Below, in pieces: positions 53,001-56,509 of a stretch of DNA of 56,509 bases. The notes beneath the pieces were generated by a model, which did no database searches, was not told the origin of the DNA, and saw only the letters and a list, made by a program, of their open reading frames with translations. The position numbers were made by a program, and so were the translations under genes. Location of the stretch: NCBI GenBank assembly GCA_040357565.1, contig JBDODJ010000074.1; one strand, given 5' to 3'. Positions within the stretch are counted from its first letter, which is position 1, and each line of letters begins with the position of its first letter. This stretch comes from Cercozoa sp. M6MM (lineage: Eukaryota > Endomyxa: Ascetosporea).

Positions 53001-53134
53001 GCTCATCGGCCGTCAAGAAGTTGTGCACTAGACAAACCACGCCACATGCTCTATTCAACGCCCCACACGAAAGATCGAGATTTACCTCGCTCTTGTAACA
53101 GCCACAAAAAGTGAGGGCTTGCCGGCAGCGACAT
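50014..53134 (-). CDS. Large multi-exon hypothetical protein
   Basis: ATG 53132-53134 gives MSLPASPHFLWLLQER, joined to VHNFLTADELINARLW. Further exons: ELVQLQIMALGYRSEEAVAQ, KPAIQPRHGGY, DPNWHHAMLWRLLHERQALR, LEPRWLLECHYFQNVRDDVD, SDFDIISDNFRFALLAVLPH, LLKQKVKFELGEELGGNG and LNVRVVELKDKTREAAAGIA. A hydrophobic part (LVILYRTYLLALAVLYNRL) follows, then NLGLYTTQLAQSKTDTDVFQ, NAHQRKLLRRFAQARLPFEL, YADKKQHDRFEKALAV and TMHGTQWNRADIVKYV. The C-terminal part has PECTRYCVLSEVAAQIADDM and VTYRRPLEDKHGAEQRPVGD and runs to about 50014. Many joins keep frame, but several (near 52330, 51500 and 51200) are unresolved. Mostly alpha-helical. No family was recognised. The N-terminal half could conceivably be a separate gene. 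Confidence 0.5.
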
Positions 53135-53375
53135 TATTATTCTTCGCACGTTGATCTGATATCGCCGACTATTGATGTGCCTATATCTCTTCAAGTCTCT
53201 CTGGGATCTATTGGTATGATACAGTGCTCGTACAGTATTTTTCTGAGAATTGCTTGTAAATTTTATTATTTCTGGCACAAGCAGACGCTGGCGTACGGTA
53301 CACTATACACTACAAGTATACCGACGCCGCTGTGCGACTGAGTTTACGTTAGTTTAACTTGATTGAACTTGAGAA

Positions 53376-53957
53376 TTAGCCGGCAAACGGGACCATTGCT
53401 GGCGCTGTAACAACGTACATGTGTCCCTCGTGGATGGGCGCCGTGCGGTGCTCGCAGCTGACATATAATTGCTAGTTTTCGCCAGAAACGGCAACACATT
53501 TTGCGACTAGGAATAGCATGGCAAAACGATACCCAACCATCGGGAACAGCAGCAAATCGCCTCGTTTGGGCGTGAGTTGCTTCACTTTGCCTAGACAGGA
53601 GGGGTAAGGGGGGGGGGGGGGGGGGGGGGGGGGCGGGTGAACATGCTACCCTGACGATTGACGCGAAACTGAACGGCGCCGCCGCGTTCGGGTGCTTGCA
53701 GTGTCAGCACGTAGGTGATAAGGCCGTACGACTGGTGCAGTGTCTGGTGAGACAAGGTCGTTCAGTGCACAGCTGGTAGACAAACACAGTAGACACAGGG
53801 GACAAGGGTACCCCGTCAATGTTCTGCACAAAGACTTCCATGTCGTCGGTGTGCCAGTCGAAGCGACCGCCGGGTTGGTAGCGTGCCATGCGCACGCCGA
53901 CTGGCACACGAGTCGGGCCCTACCGAAAAGAAGAGCGTGAGGGCGGGGGACATCAAG

Positions 53958-54017
<60 letters not shown>

Positions 54018-55179
54018 GAGACAGTCTACCAAAGCACGCAGTTCTTTCTTCCTGTGCTTGGCGACTTGGTCCACCCACCTGGAGGAACAGTCGTAGGAGG
54101 AGGAAGAAACCACTGATGAGGGAGTCTACTTCTTGGTGACCTCCTGAATAACACTGTCGACTCGCTTGTGTAGCGTTCTGCAAGTCAGACATAGTCAGGG
54201 GCAAAGGGGCAAAGGCTAAAGGGGTAAATGGGCATAAGGGTATAGGGGTATAGGGTAAAGCGGGCAAACAAATCTAAGAATACAAGGCAAGCGATTCGTC
54301 GGCAATGTGAACTCGATTCGACACTGTTTTACCGCTACGAGGGGTAAGCGAGGGATCAAGAGAATATAGAGGTGAAGGGGATAGGGGGGGGGGATAAAGG
54401 GGTAAACACAGCGTACTCGTTGAAGGAAGGCGCTCCGAGTCGCTCGAACCAATCGATGGCGAGCTGTGCTTCCTGCTGCGACAGCACATCGCGCACCAGC
54501 ACTCCTTGCAGCGGCATCTGCGACTGCTTGTCGTACAGTGGCAGCCACTTGACCTGCGCCCACGCCAGACATATCCACATCGGGTTCTCTGACTGGCTGT
54601 GTCCTACAGATCCAAGAACCCACCTTGCCTACTGGTCGATCTTCGAGCTGAGCGAAAGGCGAAGGAACTATTGGGGCATAGCATATAAAGGATATACAGT
54701 GTTGTAGGTTACTGCATACAAACTAAAGTACCAGAGTAGACCCAGGTTTGGCCTGTCCAGCCTGACCAGGCTTCTGCAGCACCTTTCAAACACATGACCT
54801 GTCCACACCAGTCCATACTCCTATGATGATACCCTTGTCAAGACGTGCCGGTGCCGGCAGGAACGTCCGTGTCTCGCGAGTAGTTTGTTTGGGCTCCCAG
54901 TGGACTGTCTCTCCACTGCACATGCACAGACTCTGCATACCACCCACGCCGTACACACGACAGCAGTCTTACTAAACGCCGAAATGCTGCCCGTTGAAAG
55001 AATAATGCGCGTCCGACATAAACGGATTTAGCGGCACTCGCAACTGCCGCACTGAAACTTCGCATCGATCCTGTACCGGGGCATACGGAATCACCGATCG
55101 CAGACGATGGATAATTGACGAAAGGTACCCCCAGTGCCAACACCGATACACACAAAAAGACGACTCCTGCTAACCACAT
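53376..55179 (-). CDS. Secretory 2-oxoglutarate/Fe(II) dioxygenase, prolyl-4-hydroxylase type
   Basis: ATG 55177-55179 opens a signal peptide (MWLAGVVFLCVSVLALG). The luminal N-terminal part (RCEVSVRQLRVPLNPF, SFNGQHFGVY, ETVHWEPKQTTRETRTFLP) is joined through small phase-0 exons (KPGQAGQAKPGSTL, LEDRPVGK) to VKWLPLYDKQSQMPLQGVLV and LSQQEAQLAIDWFERLGAPS. The catalytic domain reads GVRMARYQPGGRFDWHTDD, with the Fe-binding His-x-Asp in HTD. LITYVLTLQAPERGGAVQF, LTPKRGDLLLFPM and SCEHRTAPIHEGHMYVV follow, with the distal Fe His in EHRTAP; the stop is at 53376. The residue ten after this His, normally Lys/Arg that binds 2-oxoglutarate, reads Met. The intron before GPTRVPVGVRM carries a CA repeat. 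The exon join after GAPSFNEYA is uncertain. Likely substrate: secreted or wall proteins in the ER. Confidence 0.78.
53606..53637. repeat. Poly-G run
   Basis: About 26 consecutive G (53608-53633) in a dioxygenase intron; poly-C on the sense strand. Length may be an assembly estimate. Confidence 0.9.
53959..54015. repeat. (AC)n microsatellite
   Basis: Lies in the dioxygenase intron between ELRAL and GPTRVPVG; GT on the sense strand, just behind the donor. Confidence 0.96.
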
Positions 55180-55583
55180 TCTCACAACACGAGTTACACT
55201 GTGTTCGAGCGGGTAAGCTGATCGTTCTCGCGCTGTAATATACGAGCACAGCACCGAGAAGATCAAGTAGTCAGGCTACAGTGCGGAGTGGCTGATCAAC
55301 GACCTTGTTGCCTAAGGGTTGCGCCTACAGGGGTACGTGCGTGCACTGTGACAGGGTGTGTAATAGAGGTAAGGCGATTTGAGTTAGAGTTGTTCTTTGC
55401 GACCGTGCACGTGTGTTTGTTTGACTGACACAGACCAGTCGCAGCCTTAAGCAAGAGTGACGACAGATTAAGTGGGCATCGGCGATCAGTGCTCTCCGCC
55501 TTGTTGCACCCCACGCAAGAAACTCGCTCTAGTGAGCTGCTAGGGCGTCTGCTGCGTGCCACGTGCGTGTGACATAGTCCATC
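55180..55583. other. Divergent region, dioxygenase / flippase
   Basis: 404 bases without a coding signal. The frame that continues upstream of the dioxygenase ATG (to 55266) has only a TTG start. Confidence 0.5.
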
Positions 55584-56509
55584 ATGGTGCCGTCGAGCTC
55601 TGTCACCTTAGAGTTTTGAGTGTTTTTGTTTTGTGCCTGTGTGCCGGTGTTTTCCCGCCAGACCAAAAAGGACACGGGTGTGTTGCTTGCGCAGGTGGAC
55701 ATGTCGCGACTGCGCTTCTGGCACCGGCCAGACACGACACTTTCCCCGAGGGGGACACGGTAGGCAGTAACCTGCAGCCTGGTGTGCTTGCAGTATCGAT
55801 GCTTTTTGTGCTCAGTGTCGTGCACTGCTCGATGCCTGTCAAGAACGAACATTTTGCCGACAATCGTGTCAAGAACACAAAGTACGGTATGTGGTTCCCT
55901 TAACCAATGTGTGTGTGCGTGTCCAAATGTACCGCTTGTGTGCCAGAGTGGTACTCGTTCATCCCGAAGAACCTGGCCGAGCAGTTCTCGCTGCACATCA
56001 ACCGTTACTTCCTGTTCATCGCGTGCCTCCAACTGATCTCGGTACACCCAGTCGGTGCAGTGATGTGGCACGTGCCAAGAGTGACCTGACCCCTGACACG
56101 GTTTTGCAGGTGATCACTCCGGTGAACCCGCTGACCACGTGGGGCCCACTGGCCGTGATCTTTGCCATCTCGGCCGCCAAGGAGTTCGTCGATGATCGCG
56201 GGTACTGACGCATGTGACCACCCATGTGATCACCCATATGACCACCCCATATGACCACCCATGTGACCACCCATGTGACCACCCATGTGACCGCCCATCG
56301 ACCTGTATACTCTTGCAGTCGTGCACGTGCTGATCGCGAGGCCAACGAGCGACGCTACCTGGTGCACTTCCCTTTTGCCCCCTTTACCCCTTGTACCCCT
56401 TTACCCCTTCACCCTTTTTACCCCATATACCCTTTTACCCCCCTCTACCCAGGTCGTGCGAGGCGAGCGTTTGGTTCCGACGCGTGCCGCTGAGATCGAG
56501 GTAGCTTTT
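55584..56509 (+). CDS. P4-type ATPase phospholipid flippase, N-terminal part (runs off window)
   Basis: P4-ATPases flip aminophospholipids from the outer/luminal to the cytosolic leaflet, usually with a CDC50 partner. Visible exons: FADNRVKNTKY, EWYSFIPKNLAEQFSLHINR, YFLFIACLQLIS, VITPVNPLTTWGPLAVIFAI, SAAKEFVDDRG, then RARADREANERRYLV and VVRGERLVPTRAAEIEV at the edge. This matches the family's first block (N.(I/V).T.KY..(T/S)F.PKNL.EQF, ...LQLI, ..P.TT..PL, (K/R)E..(D/E)D), including the first two membrane helices. The start is uncertain: ATG 55584 (MVPSSS) can splice to the next exon, but the phase into FADNRVKNTKY favours another frame (GHVATALLAPARHDTFPEGD). The catalytic DKTGT and actuator parts lie beyond the window. 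Confidence 0.85.
56214..56292. repeat. 12-bp minisatellite in a flippase intron
   Basis: About six copies of ATGTGACCACCC with variants (ATATGACCACCC, ATGTGATCACCC), filling the intron between EFVDDRG and RARADREANE. Confidence 0.92.
56372..56452. repeat. CCCCTTTACCCC-type intron tract
   Basis: Pyrimidine-rich run in the next flippase intron, ending at the acceptor CTACCCAG. It is the same word family as in ferlin introns, here on the plus strand because the gene is on the plus strand. Confidence 0.88.

Overview
This is a gene-dense, intron-rich nuclear segment from a eukaryote, most likely a protist. About 25 protein genes sit in 56.5 kb. Nearly all are cut by several short GT-AG introns of roughly 45-250 bases, and many genes face each other in divergent or convergent pairs. 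The family mix is a ferlin, a front-end desaturase with a fused cytochrome b5, a DUF5765-type membrane protein, secreted proteinase-K-like subtilisins, a PhoD-like phosphatase and an AIM32/sucrase-ferredoxin protein. That mix fits a protist outside the fungi, possibly of the SAR group, but I cannot place it further. No rRNA, tRNA, transposon, virus copy or CRISPR array was recognised.

Layout. 1-6988 (-): multi-C2 ferlin, 3' end cut by the window edge. 7682-9070 (+): unknown multi-membrane-segment protein. 9704-13537 (-): DH-PH RhoGEF. 14444-16220 (+) and 16976-19416 (-): two tail-to-tail secreted subtilisins with a decayed third copy between them. 19708-21580 (-): ribonucleotide reductase small subunit. 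22049-23489 (+): AIM32/sucrase-ferredoxin-like protein. 23821-24266 (-): small acidic unknown. 24585-25166 (+): RidA. 25386-25930 (-): ribosomal protein eL31. 26475-28445 (+): Nup50-like nucleoporin with a Ran-binding domain. 28669-34491 (+): four genes in a row, namely a small unknown, a P-loop ATPase, a large unknown and a membrane unknown. 34711-35590 (+): calmodulin/centrin-like protein. 35962-37905 (-): PhoD-like phosphatase. 38077-38727 (+): stand-alone Grn1-like nucleolar protein. 39194-40432 (-): DUF5765-like membrane protein. 41113-43067 (+): b5-fusion desaturase. 43559-45386 (-): Pro/Cys-rich surface protein. 46105-49780 (+): RCC1 propeller plus very long coiled coil. 50014-53134 (-): large unknown. 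53376-55179 (-): secretory 2-oxoglutarate dioxygenase of prolyl-4-hydroxylase type. 55584 to the window end (+): P4-ATPase lipid flippase, 5' part only.

Functional themes are housekeeping (ribosome, dNTP supply, nuclear transport, nucleolus), membrane and lipid biology (ferlin, flippase, desaturase, RhoGEF) and secretion (subtilisins, dioxygenase, surface protein). Nothing indicates one pathway cluster. The most unusual large-scale pattern is in the introns. Essentially all microsatellites and minisatellites of the window lie inside introns, and most are pyrimidine-rich or GT-rich on the transcribed gene's sense strand, whichever strand that is. Gene models were spliced by eye from reading frame, GT/AG sites and family motifs, so individual exon edges may be off.
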